Below are positions 24,351-36,519 of a DNA stretch of 64,000 nt, piece by piece; the stretch's first letter is position 1; each line of letters opens with the position of its first letter. A program made the translations under genes and the position numbers. Below the pieces are notes generated by a model, which made no database searches, was not told where the DNA came from, and saw nothing but the letters and a program-made list of their open reading frames with translations. Origin of the DNA: Acanthococcus lagerstroemiae. Taxonomy: Eukaryota > Arthropoda > Insecta > Hemiptera > Eriococcidae. The stretch covers positions 36,514,001 to 36,578,000 of the forward strand of contig CM063106.1 of NCBI GenBank assembly GCA_031841125.1. The letters run 5' to 3'.

Positions 24351-27005
24351 TATCGTTTCTGTATACAAGCGTTTTGAGTCTGTTGACGTGCAGAGTTGAG
24401 TTTTCAAAAATGAGTTCGAAGTCTGAACTTCGTTGATACGAATGAATGATTGGCTAAACACAGTATTCTATTTTACTTTTTGTTTTTAGGAACTGAACGA
24501 ATATTTACGGTTTCAAACTTCATTTCTATAATTAATCGTAGAACCGGCAGCTTGTTTGACGTACAACGTGGCTAAATAAACTTATCTATTAAAGATAGCC
24601 GAAAAGTCATTTTGACGTACGGATATCTCTGTCTAGACTAAACAACCGTTTGAGACTCTGTTATGTGTGTCTCGATTGCTGAGGTTCATTGTTGGTCACA
24701 TTTCCACTTATGAATTTTCATAGAAATGCATATTGTATCGAATGGCCGGCAAATAAGTGACACATGGCTGTTGATATGTATGATACTGGAGGAACGACCT
24801 TCCGTGGAACAGTTTGATGTTTCTGTCTTCTGTATTGTCTATCAGTGTGTATGGACATGATGAAAGGAAGTTCATTAATTAAAGCTTAGATCTTCAGTGC
24901 GTTCTGTATTATGAAGGCATGAAGTTCAAACGTCCTATGTGCCAACTTTTGCAAAAGTGGTTTTGTGCATGCAACTGTTCTGAAGAACCGCCGCCCATAC
25001 AATATTAAACATCTTAAGTGCCCATAGAGCCTCAAAGTACTTCTAATTTCAACCCAAAGATCGCAGCACGCACATGTGCCGGCGGCTTGATGTTGATGGC
25101 AGTTAGGATGTTTTGCTTTGTCTTTCCCATTGACTTAGGATGTGCGCAATGTCAACTCTCATTTTCTCAGCTTAGGCATGACTGAGCCCCAAAATTTGCA
25201 CATAGACACGTGTATGAAGTTTCAGAGAATTGGCTGAGCACCCATTTTGCCAAACCCACCCCCTTCACTTCAGCTGAAACAGTTTTTTGCTTTTCCTGTA
25301 AACTTTTGACATTGCTTTATAGGATGTTTTGAACTTCACGCCTTCATTTTTTATAAAAAAAAGTCGGAGGACCTCCAGTCCGTAGAAAAGTCTTACTTCT
25401 ATCTCACTATCTTATACTCTCTGTATTGTGCTTAAAATGTGTTGCCTCCTTTGTTGTGTGAACAGAGCCAAGAGCCCCATTTTAAGATGTGAGAGACCAG
25501 ATTTCTTCTAGCATACCTTTGTCTATCTCGATTTCTCTTTTTTTCTGTTGTGTATGTTAGTAGTTTGAAAACCCTTCTAATATGCGAAGCGGTCAAAACT
25601 GTGAAATTTTTTCGTAGCTCTTAGTACCTGGAACTGGAACAGTTTGGTAGGTGAATAAATTTAAAAATGACGAGGACGGGACAGCGCTTTTAGTGATTTT
25701 CGTTTTCCCCATTTCTGGAACAACTCGCAGTTTTCCTCCCCAAATGAGTAGCTCAGATTTTACTAGTGTTTTCCTTTAAGTTAAAACATCCTGTGCATCG
25801 CTAGCCACCCTTGGTAGCATAAACTACAGAACTGTCTGTTTCCACAGGAATTCTTTTTTTAACCTGCCTGTACAAATTTCTTGAATTTTTTCGTGGGCTC
25901 GTGTATATAAAATAATTATTTCTGTATCGCTGTTTTTTTCGGCATTCATTTAAGAGACTTTCTTGCATCCTGTTGGCTCACATGAATACACTTACCCGTT
26001 TTGTGTTTTACGAATAGCCGGTAAAAATAATTAGCATTTTACCTCTTTCTGTAAAGATGAGTCAGAGCGTTGAATACCTGGCTTGTTCGTGATTTAGTAT
26101 GTAACACATCGTCTGTGTCCGTCGATTTCACCAGAGACTAGTAGTATCTTAGCGAATATTAGCGAGTGTCACGCGTGTACTGGTCTATACAATTCACGTA
26201 CCAGATTGTATGACCTGTGTGCGCCGTGTTTAAATCGAAACCGAATGAAGAAACCTTGTTTTTGAACTTTTTCTTCACTGAGTTTAATCACAGTTAGCAG
26301 GATTTAAACCCGATCGATTCAAGTTTCCTTTTCATATTCGTTGCTACGAGAAACCTTGTAAATAAATTAATTTTTATTTGTTCCAGACGAGCGAGGAAAA
26401 AAAATCAACCTAGAAAAACACCATATTTCGAAGGGTGTTTTTTTTGTACTCGTCTGGGAGTAGTGCCCGAGAATGAATTGTTTGTCGCAGTTGTAAAGTG
26501 AGAATTTTGTGCAGGCTTCGTCGAATGATAGAAAATCTAGAGTGAAAGAATTAGTAGATTGTAGACGTAAAAGATGCATTCAGTAGAAGCTGCATGTTTC
26601 TACCTTTTATACTGGAATTTTTGTGTTTCTAGCCGTGGCGGCAATACTTGTTTAGTGTACATTCCAATGAATGCCCCCCAGAGGATTGAGCTGAGTAGTG
26701 ATTCTTGAACTTCATTTCGACCCAGTATACTCGCGCTTCATGTCTCAAAGTTAGCCTCTAATATCTTATGAACGGAATACACTGATTTCGGAGATTAACA
26801 TCTTCACTCAGTCATAACTTGGTTATTTTTGTAAACTCGGAAGGTTCTTTCAATACAGCCACCTGTGTATGATGGAAATTCAGTTGTACTACATTAATTT
26901 CTTGTTGGCGAGTTGGAATTAGGAGAAAAATGCAAATTCGATTGTTGGGTGAAAAATGTACTGGTGGCATTGAAGAAATAATATGTGATGAGTATCTTTG
27001 TGAAC
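24351..27005. other. intronic DNA, nothing recognised
   Basis: Only short unrelated ORFs and a small hairpin near 26420-26450. Confidence 0.5.
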
Positions 27006-27017
27006 AAAATGGCTGTA

Positions 27018-27193
27018 TTCCATTTGTATGGTGTGTCAATTCACTTTTTCTTCTGTAGTCCGGAGCGCTTTCGGCTGTTATGTCATCATCAGTGGAGCCG
27101 AAAACGCTCCTGATTACAGAAGAAGAAAAAGTGAATTGGCACATCCTACAAATGGAATATTACCAAGTTCACTCACACTCCGAAATGAACACT
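27018..27193. mobile_element. SINE-like foldback element, long copy (about 176 bp)
   Basis: It is flanked by a perfect 12-bp direct repeat AAAATGGCTGTA (27006-27017 and 27194-27205). The left half is the inverted repeat of the right half: TTCCATTTGTA...TTCACTTTTTCTTCTGTA...CGCTTTCGGCTGTTATG against AGCCGAAAACGCTCC...TACAGAAGAAGAAAAAGTGAA...TACAAATGGAA, arms of about 65 bp around a short ATGATGACA centre. It shares its right half and GAACACTAA end with 23091-23219. Confidence 0.8.
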
Positions 27194-28249
27194 AAAATGG
27201 CTGTAGTTTGAGTAAGCAGTTTCTTGGACAGCCATCAACCCTATCCGAAAATGGAACAACTTTTTTTCACTTCTGGATGTCCGCTCACTGTGTTTGTGTT
27301 TCTAAAATGTACTTCGCACGAGAACTGTTTGCAGTTCTGCATTCAAGCTAATTTGGTTGGCAATTTTTCGTATGTCGTATCTTGACTGTAGCCCGCTGAA
27401 TGATTTGTTTGAAATTTCTCAAGAATTTCAGTCGGCAGTCATCTAGAAATTCGAGACTTGTTACAAAATGTAATTCCCGCTATGGTTACGCTAGGTAGTA
27501 AGTTGAGGTGATCTTGCTGTCAATAAGAAATATGAGCATGCGGTTGCCGAGTATCTTATACTTGTAAATAGATTCAGTTTCCATAATAAATAACACCGTT
27601 TTCATGAACGCCCATTTTATGTTCAGCTAACCTTTGGTCGTTTTCAAAATAACTGGATCATGCCTACGTGCGCGTTCTAATCTGCTGCCTCCACGGCCAT
27701 GTGTGTATAACTTGATAAAATTGAAGTGTATCAAAATATAGTGGACTTTTAGATCGTACCGATGTGATTGTGCAGTTGGCTGATAATATATGTACATTAT
27801 TATTATGACTGATGAGCGCAGAAAGAAGTGTTGTTTGTTCGCTGCATCGTGTCTGCTCCAATTGACCTAGAGGTCAAATGTCACGTTCAGGCGTCTGTTT
27901 AGAAAATGGGAACATGGCAAGTGCAAAATTGTGAAACTGTGTGTGCTCATCTGAACTGCTGTGAGCTGTTTCATCGCGTTGATTGGTCAGTTTAATGGAT
28001 TTGAAGTAATTCGCCGTTAAAATGATAAAACCCGGGATAGTTGTAATTTATTGCACATGTAGAATAGAAATGTTTCCTGATGAGATTAATGAACTCGTGA
28101 TAGCAGTAAGTTCGTATTCAATTCGACCTCTTCCCTGATTGAAATCACTATGGCTGGCCTCCCCTGTTGAGAGATTGACGGAAAATGAAAATGGCTTCCA
28201 GAAGGTAAATGACCCGAGATGTCGGATGTCGCCAACGACACTGGTGTCA

Positions 28250-28416
28250 CCTTTTGAGCTTTGTAGGTTGGGTGAAAATCTGGAGCAATATATGCATCGA
28301 CGAATTGCTTGAAGGGTTCTGCAGTTCGAATCACGTCTCGTTGTCTTTTGAGCTCTGGTAGGTTGGACAAAAATGTGGAGCAACGTTGATTAGTTACTTG
28401 ACAAGGTATTGCAGTC
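28250..28416. repeat. about 75-bp direct duplication, period about 95 bp
   Basis: CTTTTGAGCT followed by GTAGGTTGG---AAAAT-TGGAGCAA occurs at 28250-28326 and 28344-28416, diverged by about a fifth. Confidence 0.7.
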
Positions 28417-30225
28417 GTCTCTCCTGCTTGAAGCCGCTGCACGATATGTCAGCAATGTGTCTGAGAGCTGAATTGAAAATTTCAGCGACAATTCTCATCC
28501 GATATTCAGCAGATTGTTAGTATCAGTATTCTCCTCGTGGCGCCAGCTAGTGAGAATAAATTATCTTTCGATCGTATCTATTTTGAACAGAGTTGGTTTT
28601 CGACTGCATGGACCTTGCGCCGATTTTGATCGAACCACGAGTAAAAACGTAAATTCGATTTTATTCCCATCTGTCGCTCGGACAAATATAAATAGATTCG
28701 GTTATTACTTCATATCCCGCGTTCGTTGTTCGTTTTGATTCAGCTTCTCGTTCCCATTTCATTCGTGGTAACGTCGTCGCGTATAAAGAAGAATAAGATC
28801 TATCTAGTCGTTCTGCGAACGCCGTGTACTTTTTATTGTCAGATTTGCGTGCACGAAGGCACAGCATTATTCTCAGACTATGGAAGGCGTAATAGCACTC
28901 CGTGTCCAAGAAAGAACCGTGGAAGAAGAAGAAGTAGTGGGTAAGCGAGAAGAGAAAGATAGAGCCAAGAAGAGAGAGAGAGAGAAAAGAATACTCGCAC
29001 AACCAGCCAGCAGAGGAGCGAAGGAGAAAAAAATGAAACTGGAACTCTGCTATAACTCGATTGCGCGAAACTAGTTTGCATGCAAAAACGATGACAGCCT
29101 GATTGGAAACTGGTTGTCCCCTTGAATAGAAAATGGTGATTGTTCAGCGGCGGCCTCTGTTCGCGGTAGCCGCCGGTCGTCTTGCCGTTTTATCCGTATA
29201 CGGTATCATGGGGTAAAAGTTCGCCAGAAGAGTTATTGCGGTTTCCAGGATAGTAAAGTTCGAGTGGAAAAAAGAACGAGAAAAAATAGGTCCTACTTAC
29301 CCACGGGAATGGTTGCTACGATTTTCTGAGGACTGAAGCGTCGTATGAAGTTGCCATCTGCAGTGTGTGCGTGTATGTGAACCGTGTACATGTTTTGAAG
29401 TCTTGTATTTTTGGAACGCATCAACCGAACTGGTTGTGGCCTACGTTCCCTGTACGTTCTTTCACGCAGAATATTCTGTGTGTGTGGTGAGACACTGGTT
29501 TTCACGTAACTGTGTACCTCGAAAGGGTGTGTTTCGATGTTTCCGAATGTGCAAACGACACTAATATTTGACGCTGATACCAAGAGGAACGAGAACAGAG
29601 TGTAAATAGAATACTGAATGAACAGTGGAAAGTTAAAAGTAATGAAAAGTGTTTCCTATCTGATTTGGAATGAGCAGAGAAAGTTGGTAGCGATGAGGTT
29701 AGTTTTTCTGTTAGAAGTTGAAAAATACTCAAATTGATAAGTACCTACTAACATTGAAATGAGCAAAAGAAGTTGATAGTGATGCGAAACGTTTTCCCGT
29801 TGGAGGTTGAGCGATCTACATCATATCTATGATTTGGAATGAGCTGTGCAACTTGATAGTAATGTTGGAGGTTAAACAGTACTAGCGTTAGTAATGTTGG
29901 AGGTTAAACAGTACTAGCGTTGTTGTCTGACATGGAATGAGCTGTGAAAGTGAAGAATGATTAACAGTTTTTCTGTTGGAGGTTGAACAGTACTGGTTTC
30001 ATCTGATGTGGAATAAGCAATATGAAAGTTGATTATTACATGAACTGTATTTCGGTTGGAGGTTATTGAACTGTCCTATCATCATCTAATTTACAAGTGA
30101 GGAGAGAAAATTGATGGCGACGAGATGAGACCAGTTTTTCTGTTGAACTAACATCATCTAACTTGAAATGAGTGGTGGAAGTTGATGGTGATGTGAACAG
30201 TTTTTCTGTTGGAGGTTGAACGAAA

Positions 30226-30615
30226 GTTATTCAAGGCTACTGGACTCGTAAACTACAAAAATAACGCGAGACAAGGCCGAAAATTTACAGTACTTGTGCG
30301 GTACCCACTGCTAAAATATGGATGCGAAGTCTGGACCTTGGAGAAAGCAGACCGAAAAGGTATCGTGATGGGGGCAGGCATGCAGTTCATGAGGAAAATA
30401 TCTGGACATACTCTGCTTGATAGGAGGAGGCATGCGGATATTATGAATGAGCTAAGAGCAACGCCAGTTCTATCGAAAATCAAACTACCGGATAGGATGG
30501 AGAGCACATGTGGACCGGATGAATAAGGAGCGATCAACCTAGCGTGTTCTCGAGTACGCGCCGACCAGGAAAAAGATCGAGGAGAAGATCGAGAAAGAAG
30601 TTGGTGGATAGTTCG
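30226..30615 (+). mobile_element. LINE 3' fragment (reverse transcriptase C-terminus)
   Basis: The + strand reads YGCEVWTLEKADRKG, then MQFMRKISGHTLLDRRRH and IMNELRATPVL, a conserved C-terminal block of a common insect non-LTR reverse transcriptase, followed in another frame by LEYAPTRKRSRRRSRK. The tail is ATCATCATCT. It is inserted in the minisatellite, 5'-truncated and frameshifted. Confidence 0.85.
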
Positions 30616-30775
30616 GATTCATCATCATCTAATGCATCAACGCCGCAGAGAAGCCAACAGGCCTAACGCATGAACGGTAGCGACGACCAAGTTGAGCGGT
30701 GCTAGCATGATATGAGTTGGGATGAGCCGCGGAAGTTGCTTGTAATGTTGGAGGTCTAACAGTACTACCGTTGTC

Positions 30776-30930
30776 AAGGCGGCTCTGAGGGGAGGTATAA
30801 TGGACAGCCATTTTGATTGCAAGAAAAGGAAACAAACGCGTCTTGATAATTTCTCATTATCAACACGCGTTTGTTTATTTTTCTTGCCATCAAAATGGCT
30901 GCCCGTTATACCTCCCCTTGGAGCCGCCTT
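30776..30930. mobile_element. 155-bp palindromic MITE with 9-bp target duplication
   Basis: It begins AAGGCGGCTC and ends GAGCCGCCTT. Nearly the whole element is an inverted repeat (arms of about 70 bp, including GGGGAGGTATAA and CAGCCATTTTGAT). It is flanked by ACCGTTGTC on both sides (30767-30775 and 30931-30939), a perfect 9-bp duplication that fits Mutator-like (MULE) elements. It sits inside the minisatellite. Confidence 0.85.
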
Positions 30931-31054
30931 ACCGTTGTCCGACGTGGTTTGAGGTTGAAAAGTACTAGTATCATCTGACTTGGAATGAGCAGTGGAAGTT
31001 GATGGTGATGCGAACAGTATTTTTGGCGCTGTATGTAGTCGTATGATTCATAAT

Positions 31055-32332
31055 GAAGACCCGTTTTCCAAAGTGACCTAAGTCATTTTTCATCGAAGTT
31101 GGGGGGTTTGGTGGATTCGGGGGTTGAAAACACGAGGCATTATGATAGAAAGGAGGGCATTGGAAAGCGATGTGTTTTTCCGAGTTCCAAGACCGGCAGT
31201 TAGCTTCGGGCCTTCCTCCCTTTCCGCACTCGAGGAAATTGAGAATGCCGAAACATTCGCCACGGGGCCGTACCGACAGGGAGGGTATTAGGGGTTCAAA
31301 CCTCTCCCATTGGCCAAAATAAAACAAAAAACGAAAATACGATGGATTGAGACGGAGAGGAGGGCGGACCTGTGATTGAGCCCCTCCCCTACCAGGAAAA
31401 AATTTATCTTGATCGCAAGTCCCTCCCCTCTTACTTAAATCTTGGGTACTGTCCTGATAATAACAACAACAATAGTAATAATAATAATAATAATGTAATA
31501 AATAGGTCAACACTTGGTAAATTTGGCCAAATTCCGATTGATTTTAAATTTTGTCAATCGATGGACATTTTTGAAATCTCAAACCAAAAATAAAAACAAA
31601 GAATAGGTATACACTTTTAAAATGTCTTCCAATAATTAAGAATCGACTTCCTTGAATTGGCTAATTTGGCAAGACGTTTTGAAGGGAAAATTTTCCCTAC
31701 ATCTCTCATTGCTATGTCTATCCATCCAAGCGCGGAAAACCTTGAAAATGTCTGATTTTTTCAGTTTAAATGGACGAAAAACCATAAACCATTTCATTCA
31801 CCCTGTTCACCATTTGAAGTAATATGGTTTTTTGAAAAATTTCAACTTATTCCCCTTTTCCCCTTGAACAACTCTACTGAGGCCAATTACGAAAATTATT
31901 ATTTTGAAATTTCTCATAATATGTTATTTAGGATATTTCAAAAATGTACCTAGTTCATCGGAAAAATGCAGGGCTATCCTCCTCCCACCCACAGCAAAAA
32001 AGACCACCAAAAAATGGGTTTGAGACGGAGAGGAGAGTGGATCTGTCACATTATTTGTAAAAAGTATATAAATGAGAATTTCAAAAAATGTTGAAATTTT
32101 TGTGATATACAGATAAATTTGGGTTATTTGTAGCCTCTCCCTACCAAAAAATAATCATCTTAATCGAAAAACATCCCCTTACTTAAATCATCCTGAGTAC
32201 GGCCCTGATCCGCCAGATGTCAGCTGTTTTGCTGGTGAATCTTGGGAACTCTGAATACTTATCTACTTCGTCTACTGTTCGCCGAAAATGAGAAAAAAAC
32301 AACACTTAGGTCACTTTGAAAAACGGGTCTTC
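31055..32332. mobile_element. 1.28-kb TIR element (GAAGACCCGTTTTCCAAAG ends)
   Basis: The left end GAAGACCCGTTTTCCAAAG continues into TGACCTAAGT and is mirrored at the right end, with about 29 bp of inverted repeat. The interior holds an internal direct duplication: TGAGACGGAGAGGAG at about 31347 and 32020, and CCTACCA followed by ATCTTGATCG or similar at about 31388 and 32137. No transposase is recognised. Elements at 35921 and 43655 share the TTCCAAA-type TIR. Confidence 0.75.
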
Positions 32333-32443
32333 GTTTTGTTCAGTAGGTTCAAATGTTCAAGAAGGAATTCAATTTCGAGGTTTTTGTGTCATTGAGTGAG
32401 TGAGTGAACGAGTGAATTCCTTTATTAGAGAATATACGTATGC

Positions 32444-32513
32444 TAGTATACAGGCCTTTAAGAAACTATCATATGCAGTAGTATACAGGCCTTTAAGAAA
32501 CTATCATATGCAG
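32444..32513. repeat. perfect tandem duplication of 35 bp
   Basis: TAGTATACAGGCCTTTAAGA and the following 15 bases occur at 32444-32478 and again, identical, at 32479-32513. Identity suggests a recent event. Confidence 0.95.
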
Positions 32514-32950
32514 ATAAGAAACGCAAACCCAACATCTCAAGATGGGAAGGCCCGCGCAAAAGATATTCTCCTTGGCCCTTAAGGAGCAAAGGTTTCCTGT
32601 AGGCGGTTCCATTCTTTTCGGTTTCTGGCTATTTGCCCCCCCCTCCCAATTTTTATTTGTTAGAAATGTCGTTATTTTATCTGCCCATCTGGTCTTTTGT
32701 TTTCATTTTTTCCTTTCTAGTATTTACTCTAATGTGGAGAGTATACGGGATTCAAAGAGTTGTGCATCCTTGTATGGGAGTTGTCAGGAAAATTGCTCTA
32801 TCATCTCGCCAATATGTTCTGGTGACTTAAGATTTTTCGTGGGGATAGAACGGTACTAACGTCATCTGATTTGGTATGAACAGTTTCAAGTTAATGGTAA
32901 TGCGAACTGTGTTTCTGTTGGAGGTTAAGCAGTAACAGTTTTATCTGATT

Positions 32951-33357
32951 AATGAATAGCCTTTTGTAAAAAGCGGATGTCAAATTTTTAGAATTTTCAG
33001 TGGAGTGAAAACACAGTGCTGTGTGAATTTCCATTGTATTGCACGATGTTGACAACACTTCGAGTGTACAGAATCCAGGTTAGATGTGTTCACACATGAG
33101 CGCCGTTAGCGTCAGAAGAGCACCCGGAAAAACCCGAATATGGACATCCGCCATCTTGAGTCCAACCGCGTCCGTCGATGCCAAACTGACTACCCGGTAC
33201 GCTTCGCATAGTCGGATTCGGCATCGACGGGCGCGGCTGTACTCAAGATGGTGGACGTCCATACTCGGTTGTTTCCAGGTGCTCGAGCGTCAGCTGGTAG
33301 ACATGTTTCGAGTACCATATCAGTGTAGCCATCCCGTATTGCAAAAGGCTATTCATT
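32951..33357. mobile_element. 407-bp foldback element with perfect 16-bp TIRs
   Basis: The ends are AATGAATAGCCTTTTG (32951-32966) and CAAAAGGCTATTCATT (33342-33357). Inside, 33098-33180 and about 33216-33296 form a second long inverted repeat (words CGCCATCTTGAGT and CCGTCGATGCC). The insertion splits one minisatellite unit between CTGATT and TGGAAG. No target duplication could be read, so the superfamily is open. Confidence 0.75.
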
Positions 33358-33642
33358 TGGAAGAAGCAGTGGAAAGTGAGCAACGTGATGCCATCAGTTT
33401 TTATTGGATATTGAATAGTACTAGCATCATCTGACTTGGAGAATGAACAGTGGAGTTGTTGGTGCGAAGTTTTTTTTTGTTGAAACGTTGAACAGAGCTA
33501 GCATCATCTGATTTTTAAAGTAGGTGGTGAAGCGAAGAGTTTTTCTGTTGAAGGTTGAACAGAGGGAATGAGCGGTGGACATGATGCGAAAGGTGTGTTT
33601 CTGTTAGATGTTAAACAGTATTAGCATTATTAGTAAAGGCGC

Positions 33643-33850
33643 CTGGGGGTCTGGTTGGCCGAGTGGATAGCGCTCTGGTCTCGGAATCCAGAGGTCCCGG
33701 GTTCGAGCCCTCGTAGCAACTTACTATATTTCGACATAGGCCTGGTTTTCGCGACCTAGGAAGAGGGCTGAGACAGCCCTAACAGCCTCCTCGATGTCTC
33801 TGAGATAATGCTCAAATGGGCGGATTCCAGGGCTCAAGAGTTAAGAAAGG
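33643..33850 (+). mobile_element. tRNA-derived SINE, copy 1
   Basis: A tRNA-like head has box A TGGCCGAGTGGATAGCG and box B GGTTCGAGCC, followed by a body (GACCTAGGAAGAGGGCTGAG and on) and an end GATTCCAGGGCTCAAGAGTT. It shares head, body and tail with 51249-51444. There is an extra about 20 bp near 33733-33755 relative to copy 2. It is not a functional tRNA gene: the acceptor stem does not pair and the anticodon loop is irregular. No clean target duplication was seen here. Confidence 0.85.
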
Positions 33851-35209
33851 TAATCGATCCTGTGAGTATTGCCTCAATCAGAAGGGTGTCCCATAGTGGC
33901 CCTGGCAGGACAGCGCGAATCTGAAGCGGAATGGCGAAATGGGAGCCCGGGCTAGCCTCAAGACTTTCGGTGGTCACTGATACGATACTCGGAAGGGTAG
34001 TTTCCGGGACCAAAGCTGCGATGTCTGGGAAGCCAATTTGGCATGCGTGCATCGCCGCACACTTGTTCAATGGAAAGGTGGTCGATCTTCGTGCAGCACT
34101 ACGATATAAAGAAAGTATTGCGTGTTTTGGACTCGGGTTAGATGTAGGAGACGTGCTGGGACACTACGGATTTGCTGGCTTGTCAGTGGCCGTTTTCGAC
34201 GCAAGATTTTCATCGAGTCTATTCTGATTTTTTTTTTTTACTATTATCTGAAATAATTGTAATTCTATGTAACACCTTTGACTCGCAAATCGATATTCGA
34301 GCGTGTTCGTATCTGGCTTGCAGTGTTTCGGTGTGCAAGAATCAGCCTAGTAGGTTGGTCGATATGTCAGTTCATTACACGGCGGAGAAAGAATAAAATA
34401 AAATGAAAATCCGTTATACCCGGTTGGTGATTGTACACGTTCAACTGCACATTTCAATTGCCACTCGCTGTAAGCACCGTGTCACACACTTTTCTTCGCT
34501 CTTCGTGTCGCCGTTCACGTCGACGGTTGCTGTGCCGTGTTTGTGCGCTGCCTGCGAAGCAGAGGCAGCAGCATTTCGTGAAGGAGAAGAGAAAAATAGA
34601 TTTTAGGTCGCCGGTTGTTGTTGTTGTTGTTGTTGCCGTTGCTGCTGCGAACGGACCTCGGCGAAACCGTCTATACCGTTAGTTTTAAATTTAAAAGTAG
34701 TAAAAACTCAATAACGAATCGCTTGATCACCTGTCACCGTTTTTACGTTTTGACATCGCCGTTTTCTTTACACGCGTGCAAATAAATGAAAAGTTTCACC
34801 GTTATGCGAAAAAGTTCGAATTAGAAATCTTTCGACACAATGGTGTTGGGAAGCGTGGAATAGGCTCGGCGTGGCCGCGCTAATCCAAGCCGCCGTGGTA
34901 CGAGTGGAAAGAGGAGAAATGGATGCGGCGATGGCAGGCCGAGTGAAATTATTGTCAACAGTTGTTGTATCGTGTTATTTAGATTGGACACGACGATGCA
35001 AGGAGCACGCTTCTGTCAAGTCTCGAGTTGTAATCAGTCGGCGTAATTGGCCGAGTTGTTCCTCATCTGTGGAAGGCTTGACCTCGGTGCGCCACTTTTT
35101 CTGGTGCAGTTGTTGGAAAAACAGGGGCCTGAGTGGACTTGGGCGGGAGATGGCCGGCGCTGTGTGACCGATACAGGCTGGCAGAGGGAAGCTGGTGAGG
35201 CCGAAGTTG
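33851..35209. other. intronic DNA, CpG-richer at 34430-35200
   Basis: No recognised gene. The part from about 34430 to 35200 has more CpG and contains (GTT)n near 34615-34635. It could be regulatory or hold a non-coding exon, which I cannot show. Confidence 0.35.
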
Positions 35210-35286
35210 AACCTTATTGTCCGATACATCCTGTGTTGTAAGTCGGAGTGGGAACCTTATTGTCTGATACATCCTGTGTTGTGAGT
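35210..35286. repeat. 34-bp direct duplication, period 43 bp
   Basis: AACCTTATTGTC followed by GATACATCCTGTGTTGT occurs at 35210-35243 and 35253-35286 with about two differences. Confidence 0.85.
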
Positions 35287-35920
35287 TGGTCTGGAAACGT
35301 CGAGCGGCATGAAATTTTGGGTAAATAAACTGTCAGCTGATCGACTTCTGTAGTTTTTATTGAACTTCGTCGTTTGCACGGCAGATAGTCGTAAGCGCTA
35401 TTACAATCAAGTGACAGATATGCTAAGTAACAAGTAAAGTCCGATCAGTATCGATTATTTTCCAGATAAATGGATGGTTGACTTGGATTTATCCGATTAA
35501 TCTACGCATTACATTTTAACGTGTTGATTATTGCGATACGCTTAAGTCGAATATCAGTTCAGTCGAAGAGTAATTGAAATTGATGCCAGTCTTCTTCTTG
35601 TTAGTATATTCCGTCACTTGATTACCAAGGCGATGTCATACAAAGGACGAGTAGCTAGGAAAATGAAAATGCCTGAGTTCGGCGACTTGAATAAGTGGAT
35701 CGTAAACTCGGGATGGTGTTTAGAACCTTACCTGAAATGATGGGATTATGCAGATTACGGAGATATCAGTTCTCGAAAACTTGGAAAAGTTACGGAGTTT
35801 GATTATATTGCAGATTTCTGGTTACGTGATATCGGCTGGTGCAAAATTCAGAAAAATTACTAGGTGACGATATAATATATTTTCTAGCTAAATGGTTCTC
35901 TTCTGAGAACTCGTTGCTTG

Positions 35921-36519
35921 ATAATTGAGGACCTGACTTCCAAAACGCGTTTAGTCCAAAAAACGAAATGTTAGCAAATCGAAAAAAAAAAACAATCTGG
36001 CTCGCGCGAACGATAAGTGGTGACACTGATTCAATTGCGTGGATGGAGAAAGGAGGGGTGAATGCTAATACCACCCAAGTATGAAGGTTGGCGAGCGAAC
36101 AGTCTTCGAGCCACGGAGTGCTAAGTGGGGGAAGTCGTGGACTTACCTCGTTTTGGCAGACCATGTCATACTTGTGAAAGGTCAAAATTGGTACATCTTG
36201 ACCAAATCGGAAGATACAGCTTAAAGACGACCATCCCGGTGAATGAGACACACGTGAACAATGCCATTTCCCTCCACCCTTCAGACATTCTTGTCCCCCC
36301 CCCCTCTCCAATAGGAAAAAACAAGTATGGCTTACAGCCGTAAGAGTCTTATATTCATAAAATTTGAAAAAACAAGTGAGTCAGTATTGTAAAAAAGAAC
36401 GAAAGAAACTTTTAGCTGGTTCTAAGTTGTGATAAAATCGGGCTCCGCCTGATTGCGGTAAAAACTCGATTTTGGATTATTTAGACTAAGCGCGTTTTGG
36501 AAGTCAGGTTCTCAATTAT
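35921..36519. mobile_element. 599-bp TIR element, related to 31055 and 43655
   Basis: The left end is ATAATTGAGGACCTGACTTC, continuing CAAAACGCGTTTAGTC. The right end is its inverted copy (GACTAAGCGCGTTTTGGAAG, continuing TCAGGTTCTCAATTAT), about 36 bp with three or so mismatches. No coding capacity; the target duplication is not readable. Confidence 0.75.

Larger units (their letters stand above)
29588..33642. repeat. diverged minisatellite, unit about 75-80 bp, broken by insertions
   Basis: Words recur in fixed order: TTTTTCTGTTGGAGGTTGAA, CAGTACTAGCATCATCTGA, TTTGGAATGAGCAGTGGAAG, TTGATGGTGATGCGAACAG. Array segments lie at about 29588-30225, 30700-30766, 30940-31032, 32829-32950 and 33358-33642. 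Unit edges in adjoining segments match across each insertion, for example CTGATT at 32945-32950 and TGGAAG at 33358, showing that the insertions came after the array formed. Copies are too diverged to count exactly; roughly fifteen are visible. Confidence 0.8.

Noticed and set aside
28880..28946. ATG ORF of 20 codons ending at a GTAAGC donor, as an alternative coding first exon
   Set aside because: The donor would be phase 1, whereas spen exon 1 ends in phase 2, so it cannot replace that exon in frame. No homology recognised.
30971..31513. 180-aa minus ORF
   Set aside because: It spans the end of a TIR element and an ATT microsatellite; no domain.
33654..33722. Functional tRNA gene
   Set aside because: The acceptor stem does not pair, the anticodon loop is irregular, and the same sequence with a non-tRNA body recurs at 51249; it is a SINE head.
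33931..34227. 98-aa + strand ORF just after the SINE
   Set aside because: No recognised homology and no supporting signals; possible unknown repeat remnant only.
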